A stretch of 38,251 nucleotides of DNA, from NCBI GenBank assembly GCA_964627045.1, contig CAZVIK010000011.1, positions 1-38,251 of the forward strand, given 5' to 3'. The stretch comes from CAZVIK01 sp964627045 (GTDB taxonomy: Bacteria > Acidobacteriota > Terriglobia > Bryobacterales > Bryobacteraceae). The translations under genes were made by a program, and so were the position numbers. The notes beneath the pieces are model-generated. The model was given only the letters and a program-made list of their open reading frames with translations. It was not told where the DNA came from and did not search any database. Of the stretch, positions 6,840 through 15,818 are shown piece by piece; positions within the stretch are counted from its first letter, which is position 1; every line of letters starts with the position of its first letter.

Positions 6840-9800
6840 ATGCGACCGATGAGCGAAAACCCGCCGCAGGCCTTGGCCGGGAGCACGGCGCCGGCTTCCG
6901 CCTTGCAGGAGCAATACTGGCTGCTCGACCGGCTCAACCCGTCCAGCCCCGCCTATAATGTCGTCTCCGCGCTAACCATCCGTGGCGAGATGGACCGCCG
7001 GCTGCTGGAGGACTCACTCAACCGCGTCGTGGCGCGGCACGAGATTCTGCGGACACGGCTTAGGGAGGTCAATGGCGAACTCGTGCAGGTCATCGGCGAC
7101 GGGACCCGCGTGGCGATCGGCTTCGAAGAGGTCCCTACTGCCAGCGAGAAAGCGGGGTCCGCACTCGAAGAGGCGATACAGCGGGAAGTCCGCCGGCCCT
7201 TCGACCTGGCAGCGGGCCCGCTGGTTCGGGTGAATTTGTTCCGCTGCGCACCCGAGGAACACGTTCTGGTGATCACGCGGCATCATAGCGTCGTTGATCT
7301 GGCCAGCGAACGGGAATTTGCTCGCGAATGGTCGAAGTTCTACAGCGAAGGCGCGACCGGCGTGGAAAGCGCGCTTCCGGCCCCAACGCAGTACGCGGAC
7401 TTCACGCGCTGGCAGAAGACGTGGATGGAATCCGAGGAATGCCGCAGCCAGATCGCCTCCTGGAAGAAACGCCTGGACGGATACCCGGACCTGCTGGAGA
7501 TGCCCCTGGACTTCCCGCGGCCCGCCCGGCAGGCGGCCATGGGAGCGGTCGAGCCGATCGAGTTGCCGGCCGAACTGGTCAGACGGCTCCAAGCGTTCAG
7601 CCAGGCCGAGGGCATCAGCCTGATCCTGACAGTGCTGACCGGCTACTTCGCGCTCCTGCACCGCTACAGCGGCCAGGCGGCGGTCACCGTGGGAGTTCCG
7701 TTTCCCAACCGGCGCCGCCCGGAGTTCCGTGCCGCGCTCGGCTGCATGATGAACATCCTTCCGGTACCGGCCGATCTCTCCGGCAACCCCAGCTTCCGCG
7801 AAGCCGCGCGCCGCGTTACGCGCAGCATGCTGGAATCGAGCCGCGCACAGGAGGTCCCGCTGACGTCGATCGTGGCCGCCGTCCGGCCGGTCCGCGATAC
7901 CAGCCGCGATCCGCTGTTCCAGGCGGGATTCACGTTCCGGACGCCCATGGCGCTCGACCTGCCGGGCCTGGAGACGGTGCACTTTCCGGTCCACAACGGC
8001 GGCGCGCAACTCGACCTGTTCGCGACGTTGTGGGAGGACGGCGGCGCTGTGCGCGGAACCCTGGAATACGACACCGCGTTGTTCACGGCCGAAACCGTGC
8101 GGCGGATCGCGAGCCACCTGCGGGAGTTGCTCTCTTCCGCCGTCGCAGAACCCGAGCGGCCGATCGGCGAACTCCAAATCCTGGCCGAAGAGGACACACG
8201 CCGGTTCGCCGCCTGGAACGACACGCGCGTGGACTATCCGCGCGGCCGGCTGTTGCACGAGTTCTTCGAGGACCAGGCGCGGCGGACCCCCGACGCGGTT
8301 GCCGTCGAGTTTGAGGAGCGGCATCTGACCTATGCCGAGCTCAACGCCCGCGCCAACCAGTTGGCACACTACCTTCGCGGGGCCGGCGCCGGGGCCGAAA
8401 CACTGGTCGCGGTGTGTATGGAGCGGTCGCTGGAGTTGGTGATCGCGCTTTACGGAGTCCTGAAGGCGGGCGCCGCCTACGTTCCGGTGGACCCGGACTA
8501 CCCCGCCGAGCGCGTCGCCTTCATGCTGGAGGACGCGGGCGCGCCCGTGCTGCTGACCGCCAGAGCGCTGTTGGACCGCCTGCCACCGCACGGCGGAGCG
8601 ACGGTGTGCCTGGACGCCGATTGGGAGAGGATTTCCGCAGAAAGCGACGCCAACCCGCCTGCTGCGGCGCGCGAAGACAACCTCGCCTACGTCATCTACA
8701 CGTCGGGTTCGACCGGAAAGCCGAAAGGCGCGATGAATACGCACCGCGGCATCTGCAACCGGTTGCTGTGGATGCAGGATCGCTATCAGTTGAACGGCGG
8801 CGACCGTGTGTTGCAGAAGACGCCATTCAGCTTTGACGTCTCGGTCTGGGAGTTCTTCTGGCCGTTGCTGGCTGGAGCGCGCCTGGTAGTGGCGCGGCCC
8901 GGCGGCCACCGCGATCCTCGCTATTTGGTCCGGCTGATCCAGGACCGGCGCATCACTGTGATGCACTTCGTTCCGCCGATGTTGCAGATCTTCCTCGAAG
9001 AGCCTGGGGCGGCGGAGTGCCGCTCGTTGCGTCACGTGATCTGTAGCGGCGAGGCCCTTCCTTACGAGTTGCAGGAACGGTTTTTCGCCCTGCTGCGTGC
9101 CGAACTGCACAATCTCTACGGGCCGACCGAAGCGGCCGTCGATGTGACGCATTGGACCTGCCGGCGCAACGGCGCGCGGAAGATCGTGCCGATCGGGCGT
9201 CCGGTCGCCAACACGCAGGTCTACGTCCTGAACGGGAGCTTGCAGCAAGCACCTGTCGGTGTTGCCGGCGAGCTGTTTCTTGGCGGCGTACAAGTGGGAC
9301 GCGGCTACCACAACCGGCCGGAGTTGACCGCGGAGAAGTTCATTCCCGACCCGTTCCGGCATGAGCCGGACGCCAGACTTTACCGCACCGGCGACCTTTG
9401 CCGGTGGTTGCCCGACGGCGTCGTCGAGTACTTGGGGCGCCTGGATTCGCAGATCAAGATCCGCGGACTTCGAGTCGAATTGGGCGAAATCGAGGCGGCC
9501 CTGGACGCGCATCCGCTGGTCGGCGGCTCGGTGGTGGTCGCGCGGGAAGACACCCCCGGCGACAAGCGATTGGTGGCTTACCTGGTACCGAGCGGGCTCG
9601 ATGTGCCGCCATCCGGCGCACTGCGCGATCACCTCCGCAAGACCCTGCCCGAGTACATGGTGCCGGTGGCGTTCGTGACGCTGGACCGGTTTCCTTTGTC
9701 GCCGAACGGCAAGGTGGACCGGCGCGCGCTGCCCGCCCCGCCGTCCGAAGCGGTGGCGAGTCCAAAGGCGCAAGGCGCGCTGCCTTCCGGCGACATTGAA

Positions 9801-10124
9801 CGGGCCGTGGCGGCGGCCTGGCGGGAAGTGCTGGGCATCGGCGAGATTGACCGCGACGCCAACTTCTTCGACTTAGGAGGAGACTCCCTGCGGTTGATGC
9901 GGGTCTGCGCGCGGCTCCGAAGTGCCTTCGGCGGCGAGCTTGATACGGTGGATATGTTCCGGTATCCGACGGTCCGAACGCTGGCGCATTGGCTGGGGCG
10001 CGGGTCGCAATCGGGCTGTCCGGCGGAGCGGGCGCAGACGGGGATAGAAGCGAGAAGAGAGGCGGTGCGTCGGCGGCGGCAACGTGTGGTTGCCGGTGCG
10101 GAGGCAAACGCAGATGAACGCTGA
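6840..10124 (+). CDS. Non-ribosomal peptide synthetase, C-A-PCP, predicted serine-activating
   Basis: 1094 residues. The condensation domain (about 15-450) carries HHSVVDL at 148-154, so both His and the Asp of HHxxxDG are present but the last Gly is Leu. The adenylation domain (about 480-975) has YTSGSTGKPKG, NLYGPTEAAVD, YRTGDLCRWLPDG, IKIRGLRVELGEIE and NGKVDRRAL. Aligning to GrsA by eye, the specificity residues are D666, V667, W670, H709, I734, S736, L759, V767, D768 and K958. This reads DVWHISLVDK, close to the known serine codes DVWHFSLVDK and DVWHLSLIDK. The PCP has FFDLGGDSLRLM with Ser1016. ATG 6840 follows GGAGGA; ATG 6849 is the alternative. The 3' end overlaps the PKS start by 11 bases, indicating coupled translation. 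Role: join an upstream acyl group to serine and pass it to the KS. No epimerase or thioesterase is present, and no MbtH or phosphopantetheinyl transferase gene is nearby. Confidence 0.95.
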   Translation: MRPMSENPPQALAGSTAPASALQEQYWLLDRLNPSSPAYNVVSALTIRGEMDRRLLEDSLNRVVARHEILRTRLREVNGELVQVIGDGTRVAIGFEEVPTASEKAGSALEEAIQREVRRPFDLAAGPLVRVNLFRCAPEEHVLVITRHHSVVDLASEREFAREWSKFYSEGATGVESALPAPTQYADFTRWQKTWMESEECRSQIASWKKRLDGYPDLLEMPLDFPRPARQAAMGAVEPIELPAELVRRLQAFSQAEGISLILTVLTGYFALLHRYSGQAAVTVGVPFPNRRRPEFRAALGCMMNILPVPADLSGNPSFREAARRVTRSMLESSRAQEVPLTSIVAAVRPVRDTSRDPLFQAGFTFRTPMALDLPGLETVHFPVHNGGAQLDLFATLWEDGGAVRGTLEYDTALFTAETVRRIASHLRELLSSAVAEPERPIGELQILAEEDTRRFAAWNDTRVDYPRGRLLHEFFEDQARRTPDAVAVEFEERHLTYAELNARANQLAHYLRGAGAGAETLVAVCMERSLELVIALYGVLKAGAAYVPVDPDYPAERVAFMLEDAGAPVLLTARALLDRLPPHGGATVCLDADWERISAESDANPPAAAREDNLAYVIYTSGSTGKPKGAMNTHRGICNRLLWMQDRYQLNGGDRVLQKTPFSFDVSVWEFFWPLLAGARLVVARPGGHRDPRYLVRLIQDRRITVMHFVPPMLQIFLEEPGAAECRSLRHVICSGEALPYELQERFFALLRAELHNLYGPTEAAVDVTHWTCRRNGARKIVPIGRPVANTQVYVLNGSLQQAPVGVAGELFLGGVQVGRGYHNRPELTAEKFIPDPFRHEPDARLYRTGDLCRWLPDGVVEYLGRLDSQIKIRGLRVELGEIEAALDAHPLVGGSVVVAREDTPGDKRLVAYLVPSGLDVPPSGALRDHLRKTLPEYMVPVAFVTLDRFPLSPNGKVDRRALPAPPSEAVASPKAQGALPSGDIERAVAAAWREVLGIGEIDRDANFFDLGGDSLRLMRVCARLRSAFGGELDTVDMFRYPTVRTLAHWLGRGSQSGCPAERAQTGIEARREAVRRRRQRVVAGAEANADER

Positions 10125-13100
10125 TCCAAAGTACACGCAGATTGAAGGCGTAGCCGTCGTCGGCATGGCGGGCCGGTTTCCGGACGCTCCCGGCACGGAA
10201 CAGCTTTGGCGGAACCTGTGCGGCGGCGTCGAGTCGGTCACCGAGTTCACGGACGCGCAACTTCTGTCGGCCGGCGTGGACGCAGAGACCCTGCAAGCCC
10301 CCAACTACGTGAAGTCCGGCGTGTTGCTCGGCGACGTCGAGATGTTCGACGCGAAGTTCTTCGGCTACACGCCGCGCGAAGCGGAATTGATGGACCCGCA
10401 GCAGCGTGTGTTCTTAGAGTGCGCCTGGGAGGCGCTGGAAAAGGCGGGGCGCCTGGGCGATCGCAACCGGGAGCGAGCCGGCGTGTTCGCCGGAGCGGGA
10501 CCGAATCAGTACCTTTCGAACAACCTGGCGCAGATCCGCGGACTGCTTCCGTCGCTGGATCTTCTCCAGAAGATGATCTCCTCAGACAAGGACTTCCTCT
10601 CCACGCGCGTCTCCTACAAGCTCGACCTCACCGGGCCCAGCATCACGGTGCAAACGGCGTGCTCAACATCGCTGGTGGCCGTGCACCTGGCCTGCCAGAG
10701 TCTGCTGGCGGGCGATTGCGACGTGGCGCTGGCGGGCGGCGTCTTCCTGCGCATCCCGCAGGTGGCCGGCTACCTTCACCGGCAGGGAGGGATTCCTTCG
10801 CCCGACGGCCACTGCCGGGCCTTCGACGCCGAAGCGCAGGGGACGGCGATCGGCAGCGGCGCTGCGATCGTCGTGCTGCGGCGGCTGGAAGACGCGCTGC
10901 GCGACGGCGACACGGTCCACGCCGTCATCCTAGGGTCCGCCGTCAACAACGACGGCGCCGTCAAGATCGGTTACACGGCTCCCGGCGTCGAGGGACAGGA
11001 AGCCGTGATTGCGGCGGCGCACGCCGCTGCGGGCGTGACGGCAGACGAGATCAGCTACGTCGAGGCGCACGGTACCGGGACGTCGCTTGGCGACCCAATC
11101 GAGGTGTCCGCGCTCACCCGGGCGTTCCGCCGGACGACGAAGAAGAACGGTTATTGCGCGCTGGGGTCCTTGAAGACCAACATCGGGCACCTGGACGCGG
11201 CTGCGGGTTGCGCCGGGCTAATCAAGACCGTGCTGGCGCTGGAACACCGCACTCTGCCGCCGAGCCTGAACTGCCGCCTTCCGAATCCAACCATCGATTT
11301 TGCGACGAGCCCCTTCTTTGTGCAGCAGACGCTTTCCGAGTGGCGGCCTTTCGGGGGACGCCGCGTGGCAGGAGTGAGTTCCTTCGGCATCGGCGGCACC
11401 AACGCGCACGTGATCGTCGAGGAGGCGCCCCCGGCGGCACCCGCGGGTCCCGCGCGTCCGTGGCAGATTCTCCCACTATCGGCCAAGACGCCGGCGGCGC
11501 TCGAGCAGGCGGCGGGCCGTCTTCGCGATCACCTCGCCGAGCACCCGGAGATCAATCTCGCCGATGCCGCCTATACTCTCCAGCTTGGACGGAAGAGCTT
11601 CCCACACCGGCGCGTGGCGGTGGCGAGTTCGACGGACGAAGCCGTGCGCGTCCTTGAATCCAAGGATTCCAAACGTGTGTTCGGCGGCGTGGCTTCCACG
11701 CGGGACGCGGCCTTGACGTTCCTGTTTCCCGGGCAGGGAACGCAGTATCCCGGCATGGGGCAAGGGCTCTACGAGAACGAGCCGGTGTTCCGCCGGCACA
11801 TCGACGATTGCGCCGCACGCCTTCGGCCGGCGCTCGGGCTGGACCTCCGCGAGCTGATGTACCCCGCCGCGACGGACCGGGAGGCCGCCGCCGCGCGTCT
11901 CCGCCAGACCCGAGTGGCACAGCCGGCCGTGTTCACGTTGGAGTATGCGCTGGCTCGCCAGTGGATGAGTTGGGGCGTGACGCCATCGGCTATGGCCGGG
12001 CACAGCCTCGGCGAGTACGTCGCCGCCGCGCTGGCCGGCGTCTTCGATCTCGAAGACGCGTTGGCGCTGGTGGCTGAGCGCGCGAGGCTGATGCAGGAAC
12101 TCCCCGGGGGCGCGATGCTGGCGGTCCGTTTCTCCGAGCGTGACCTCGCGCCGTGGCTGGAGGACGGAATCGCCCTGGCCGCCGTAAACGCGCCGGGTCT
12201 TTCGGTGGCCTCGGGTCCCGCGGATTCGATCGAGCGGCTGGCCGCGAGGCTGCGCGCCGAGCACGTCGAGTCCCAGCGATTGCAGACATCGCACGCGTTC
12301 CACTCCGCGATGATCGAGCCGATGATCGCGCCGTTCGTCGCGGCCGTCGCCCGGACGCGCCGCCGCGCGCCACAGATCCCATTCCTTTCCTGTATGACGG
12401 GCACGTGGATCACCGACGAGCAGGCCACCGATCCGCAGTATTGGGGTGCGCAGACGCGCCACGCCGTGCGATTCGGCGACGCCGTGGCCGAGTTATTGAA
12501 AACCGAGGGCCGCGTCTTCCTGGAGGTGGGTCCCGGACACACGTTAACCACGTTGACGAGGCTTCAGTCGCCCCAGGCGCTGGCGGTCCCGTCGCTGCCG
12601 CATGCCGGTGAAGACCGCGCGGACCTGGAGTGCATGCTCGCGGCGCTGGGCCGGCTCTGGGCCGCCGGCTGTCCGGTCGAGTGGCCAGCGCTGCACGACG
12701 GTGAACGGCGCAGACGAGTTCCGCTTCCAACGTATCCGTTCCAACGGGAGCGCTACTGGATTCAGCCGCACGAACAGCCGGATACCGCCGCACCGTCGCC
12801 GAGTGCGGTGTCGCTGCCCAACGAGCCCGGCGCAAATGCGGAAGCCGCCGCCGCGCCCGAGGCGCTGGACCTGCATTCGCGGCCCGAGGGCCTGGCCTCG
12901 GCCTACGCTGCGCCCACCTCGGACGCCGAGAAGTCGCTTGCCCGCTTGTGGGAGCATGCGCTGGGGGTGAAACAGGTCGGGATCGACGACGACTTCTTCG
13001 ACCTGGGCGGCCACTCGCTGCTCGCGCTGACCATCCTCGAAGAGGTTGAGCGGGAGTTCGGGAGGCGGCTTCTCCTGGCGTCGTTGGTTGATGCGAAGAC

Positions 13101-14091
13101 AATTCGGATGTTCGTCGAGTTGCTGGGCGCGCCGCGGAAGAGAGCGTCTCTGGCTTGCGTCGTTGCACTCTCGACGGAAGGCGCAAAGCCACCGCTGTTC
13201 TTGATGCACAGTCATGGCGGCAACATTCTGGAATACGTGCCGTTGGCCCACCGGCTCGGCGCGGGGCGTCCGGTCTACGCCGTCCAGGCCAGGGGGTTGT
13301 CCGAAGGCGTCCCGCCGGACCCGCGAATCGAAGAGATGGCCGCGCACTACCTGAAGGAGATCCGTATCGTTCAGCCGCATGGCCCCTATCACCTCGGCGG
13401 CTTCTGCTTCGGCGGCTTTCTCGCGTTGGAGGCGGCGCAGCAGCTTCGAGCGCAGGGTGAGGAAGTGGCGTTGCTGGCGTTGCTGGATTCCTCCACCAAG
13501 GCGTATCCGGCCTACCCCGCGGGAACCACCCGGCTTCATCGCCTGGTCTACAACGCGCGGCGCAGGTTGTTGCTGGAGTGGAGCGGTTTGGTTAGCAGAC
13601 CCCGCGGCATGCGTCTGGCTCACGCGGCGGCCCGCATCCGGCGGCTTCGGGACCGGCTACAGAGCGCGGCCGAAGGGCTGGTCAACTGGGTGCGGGTTCA
13701 GTGGCGGTCGGGTCCGCCGGCGTACTCGGTGGCTCACAACTTGGAGAGGCTCGCAGCAGCCCACGACCGGGCTTGGGCCGCATATTCGCCGAAGCCTTAC
13801 GGGGGCCGAGTCCTGTTCCTTCGTGCGCGGCAGCAACCATTCGGCGTGCAGCCCGATCCGATGCTAGGCTGGTCCGGCCTGTTTACGGGCGAAGTGCGGG
13901 TTCGCGAGACGCCGGGTTTCCGCCAGAACATGTTGGATGAGCCGCGTGCCGGGCAGGTAGCCGCCGCCATCCTGGAGGCCCTGGAGGCGTGCGAAACCCC
14001 GGTGGGCGCCGGAGGGGTCAAGGCACCCGGCGATGACCACGAAGCGGCTCCCGGCCCAGGCGCCCCGTACGGACTTTCCGTGGCCGTATGA
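10114..14091 (+). CDS. Type I polyketide synthase, KS-AT-ACP-TE
   Basis: 1325 residues. KS (about 10-440): active-site Cys183 in TACSTSL, His in EAHGTGTSLGDP and NIGHLDAAAG. AT (about 535-860): FPGQGTQYPGMG, Ser631 in GHSLGEY, and HAFH at 727-730, the signature usually linked to malonyl-CoA. ACP: FFDLGGHSLLAL with Ser968. Thioesterase (about 1015-1310): nucleophile motif GFCFGG with Cys1098 in place of Ser, Asp1125 in the LLDS position, and PGFRQNMLDEP where family members usually have PGxHxxML.EP, so Arg1270 occupies the usual catalytic His position. No KR, DH, ER or MT is present, so one unreduced malonyl extension is predicted. ATG 10114 is preceded by GGAGG at 10100-10104; an in-frame GTG at 10084 is less likely. 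With the NRPS it would give an acyl-seryl beta-keto intermediate. Confidence 0.95.
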   Translation: MNADPKYTQIEGVAVVGMAGRFPDAPGTEQLWRNLCGGVESVTEFTDAQLLSAGVDAETLQAPNYVKSGVLLGDVEMFDAKFFGYTPREAELMDPQQRVFLECAWEALEKAGRLGDRNRERAGVFAGAGPNQYLSNNLAQIRGLLPSLDLLQKMISSDKDFLSTRVSYKLDLTGPSITVQTACSTSLVAVHLACQSLLAGDCDVALAGGVFLRIPQVAGYLHRQGGIPSPDGHCRAFDAEAQGTAIGSGAAIVVLRRLEDALRDGDTVHAVILGSAVNNDGAVKIGYTAPGVEGQEAVIAAAHAAAGVTADEISYVEAHGTGTSLGDPIEVSALTRAFRRTTKKNGYCALGSLKTNIGHLDAAAGCAGLIKTVLALEHRTLPPSLNCRLPNPTIDFATSPFFVQQTLSEWRPFGGRRVAGVSSFGIGGTNAHVIVEEAPPAAPAGPARPWQILPLSAKTPAALEQAAGRLRDHLAEHPEINLADAAYTLQLGRKSFPHRRVAVASSTDEAVRVLESKDSKRVFGGVASTRDAALTFLFPGQGTQYPGMGQGLYENEPVFRRHIDDCAARLRPALGLDLRELMYPAATDREAAAARLRQTRVAQPAVFTLEYALARQWMSWGVTPSAMAGHSLGEYVAAALAGVFDLEDALALVAERARLMQELPGGAMLAVRFSERDLAPWLEDGIALAAVNAPGLSVASGPADSIERLAARLRAEHVESQRLQTSHAFHSAMIEPMIAPFVAAVARTRRRAPQIPFLSCMTGTWITDEQATDPQYWGAQTRHAVRFGDAVAELLKTEGRVFLEVGPGHTLTTLTRLQSPQALAVPSLPHAGEDRADLECMLAALGRLWAAGCPVEWPALHDGERRRRVPLPTYPFQRERYWIQPHEQPDTAAPSPSAVSLPNEPGANAEAAAAPEALDLHSRPEGLASAYAAPTSDAEKSLARLWEHALGVKQVGIDDDFFDLGGHSLLALTILEEVEREFGRRLLLASLVDAKTIRMFVELLGAPRKRASLACVVALSTEGAKPPLFLMHSHGGNILEYVPLAHRLGAGRPVYAVQARGLSEGVPPDPRIEEMAAHYLKEIRIVQPHGPYHLGGFCFGGFLALEAAQQLRAQGEEVALLALLDSSTKAYPAYPAGTTRLHRLVYNARRRLLLEWSGLVSRPRGMRLAHAAARIRRLRDRLQSAAEGLVNWVRVQWRSGPPAYSVAHNLERLAAAHDRAWAAYSPKPYGGRVLFLRARQQPFGVQPDPMLGWSGLFTGEVRVRETPGFRQNMLDEPRAGQVAAAILEALEACETPVGAGGVKAPGDDHEAAPGPGAPYGLSVAV

Positions 14092-14147
14092 GTCCCGGAC
14101 CGGCTGCGTAACCGAGACACCGAGCGCGAGACTAGAGGAAGACCGAA

Positions 14148-15770
14148 ATGACTGTACCCGAATCCGAAAAAAGCCACCTGCCCGAGATGATCCGGCAACT
14201 GCTGCTGGCGCTGGTGCGGCGGCGTTGGTGGTTTTTGTCGATCGCCTGTGGCGTCGCCATCGCCACGGTCGCGGTCGTGTCGCAGTTGCCCCGCCGTTAC
14301 GTGTCCGAGGCGACCTTGCTCGTGGTGCAACAGCAGGTGCCGGAACGCTATGTCGTGTCAACTACCACAACCGGCGTCAGTGAGGCGCTCCAGGCGATGA
14401 CGCAGGACGTGCTTTCGCGCGGCCGCCTCGAGGCCATCATCGCCGAGTTCGACCTGTACGCCGAGGAACGCAAGTCGCTGGCGCCCGAGCGCGTGATCGA
14501 GCGAATGCGCAAAAACATCGGCATCGAGGCGACCGAGAGCAACCCGGACCGCCGCTCCGTGAACGCGTTCAAAATCTCGTTCGCCGCCGCCGAGCCTGAA
14601 ACGGCGCAGCGCGTCACGACGCGCCTGGCCTCCCTGTTTATCTCGGAGAACCTGAAGACGCGCACCGACCAGGCCAGTAACACGGCCGGATTCCTGAAGG
14701 CGCAGTTGACCGAGGCGCAGTCCAAGCTCGCCGAGCAGGAGCGGCGCATTAGCCAGTTCAAGAGCCAGCACCTCGGGGAGCTTCCCGAACAACAGCAAGG
14801 AAACTTGGCGATCTTGGCGGGTCTCCAAACGCAACTTCAGAACACGGCCGCGGCGATGAGCCGCGCCGAGCAACAGCGTGTGTATCTGGAGTCTTTGGTG
14901 AGGGGATTCGAAAACATGGCCGCACCGTCGCCCGATTCGCCTGCCACGCCCGACGCTCCGCAGACGCCGGCCCCGGTTAAGGCCGCTGAGGACGAACTGG
15001 CCGGGCTGCGCGCCGAACAGCGCCGTCTGGCCACCGTGTACACGCGCAGCCACCCCGACGTCATCAAGAACGCGGCGGCCGTCCAGCGAGCCGAGGCTGA
15101 ATTGGCGCGGGTCCGGGCCGCCTATCCGCCGCCGCCCGCCGGGGGCGCCGCCCGGAGTTCCGCCCCGACGCCGCAGAACCTGCAACAACAGACGTCGCTT
15201 GCGCAAGTGAAAAGCCAGTTGGACGCCAATCGCGTCGAGAGCGCGGCCCTGGCGAAAGACTACCGGAACCTTCAAGCGGAGGTGGAGAAGTACCAGCAAC
15301 GGTTGAATCAGACTCCGGTTCGCGAGCAGCAGATGGCTACCGTGCTCCGCGATCACGAGCTCTTGAAACAGGACTACGCCGATCTGCTCAAGAAGAAGCT
15401 GGAAGCCGAGCTGGCCACCAGCCTCGAGAAAGAGCAGGCCGGGCAACAATTCCGTCTGGTCGATACTCCCAACCTGCCCACCGTGCCGGTAAGTCCGAAG
15501 CGGGCCAAGCTGAGCCTCCTCGGCGCTCTGGCCGGGCTGGTGCTCGGCGCGGCGGCTGCGTTTGTGATGGATTCCCGCGGGCATCCGTTCTACTCTGAGA
15601 AGGCGGTGACGCAGCGGTTTTCAGATATGGTCGTGGTGGGAGTTCCCGGACTCTGGACGCCTGTCGAGAGGCAGGCGCACCGGAAGCGGCGCGCGGCCGA
15701 GTGGGCGGCCGCGATCGCCCTGGTTCTGGTGGTGGCCGCCGTGGAAGCCTACGCGCTTTTTGCCCGCTGA
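14148..15770 (+). CDS. Wzz/GNVR-type polysaccharide chain-length and export protein
   Basis: 540 residues, inner-membrane polysaccharide co-polymerase. Seen: a basic N-terminus, TM1 around 28-48 (RRRWWFLSIACGVAIATVAV), a long periplasmic part rich in Glu/Gln/Lys coiled coil (about 180-270 and 350-440), a low-complexity Pro/Ala segment in between (around residues 257-275), the proline motif NLPTVPVSPKRAK, TM2 (LLGALAGLVLGAAAAFVM), and a third hydrophobic segment at the extreme C-terminus (AAIALVLVVAAVEAYALF). It carries no Walker A. The kinase is a separate gene 48 bases downstream, the split arrangement of Gram-positive CpsC/CpsD and exosortase-type EPS loci. RBS AGAGGA lies 8 bases before the ATG. 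Confidence 0.9.
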   Translation: MTVPESEKSHLPEMIRQLLLALVRRRWWFLSIACGVAIATVAVVSQLPRRYVSEATLLVVQQQVPERYVVSTTTTGVSEALQAMTQDVLSRGRLEAIIAEFDLYAEERKSLAPERVIERMRKNIGIEATESNPDRRSVNAFKISFAAAEPETAQRVTTRLASLFISENLKTRTDQASNTAGFLKAQLTEAQSKLAEQERRISQFKSQHLGELPEQQQGNLAILAGLQTQLQNTAAAMSRAEQQRVYLESLVRGFENMAAPSPDSPATPDAPQTPAPVKAAEDELAGLRAEQRRLATVYTRSHPDVIKNAAAVQRAEAELARVRAAYPPPPAGGAARSSAPTPQNLQQQTSLAQVKSQLDANRVESAALAKDYRNLQAEVEKYQQRLNQTPVREQQMATVLRDHELLKQDYADLLKKKLEAELATSLEKEQAGQQFRLVDTPNLPTVPVSPKRAKLSLLGALAGLVLGAAAAFVMDSRGHPFYSEKAVTQRFSDMVVVGVPGLWTPVERQAHRKRRAAEWAAAIALVLVVAAVEAYALFAR

Positions 15771-15818
15771 CATGTTGGAGACAGGATGGCCTGTAACTGC
15801 CGATTGACTGGATGAGAC

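Noticed and set aside
6951..6960. CCTATAATG inside the NRPS as an internal promoter
   Set aside because: It encodes AYN of the condensation domain core (SSPAYNVVSAL), and no -35 is seen; coincidental.
7014..9773. Long open minus-strand frame opposite the NRPS (over 900 codons)
   Set aside because: It is an antisense shadow created by high GC in the third codon position; it has no domain signature, while the plus strand encodes clear C and A domain motifs.
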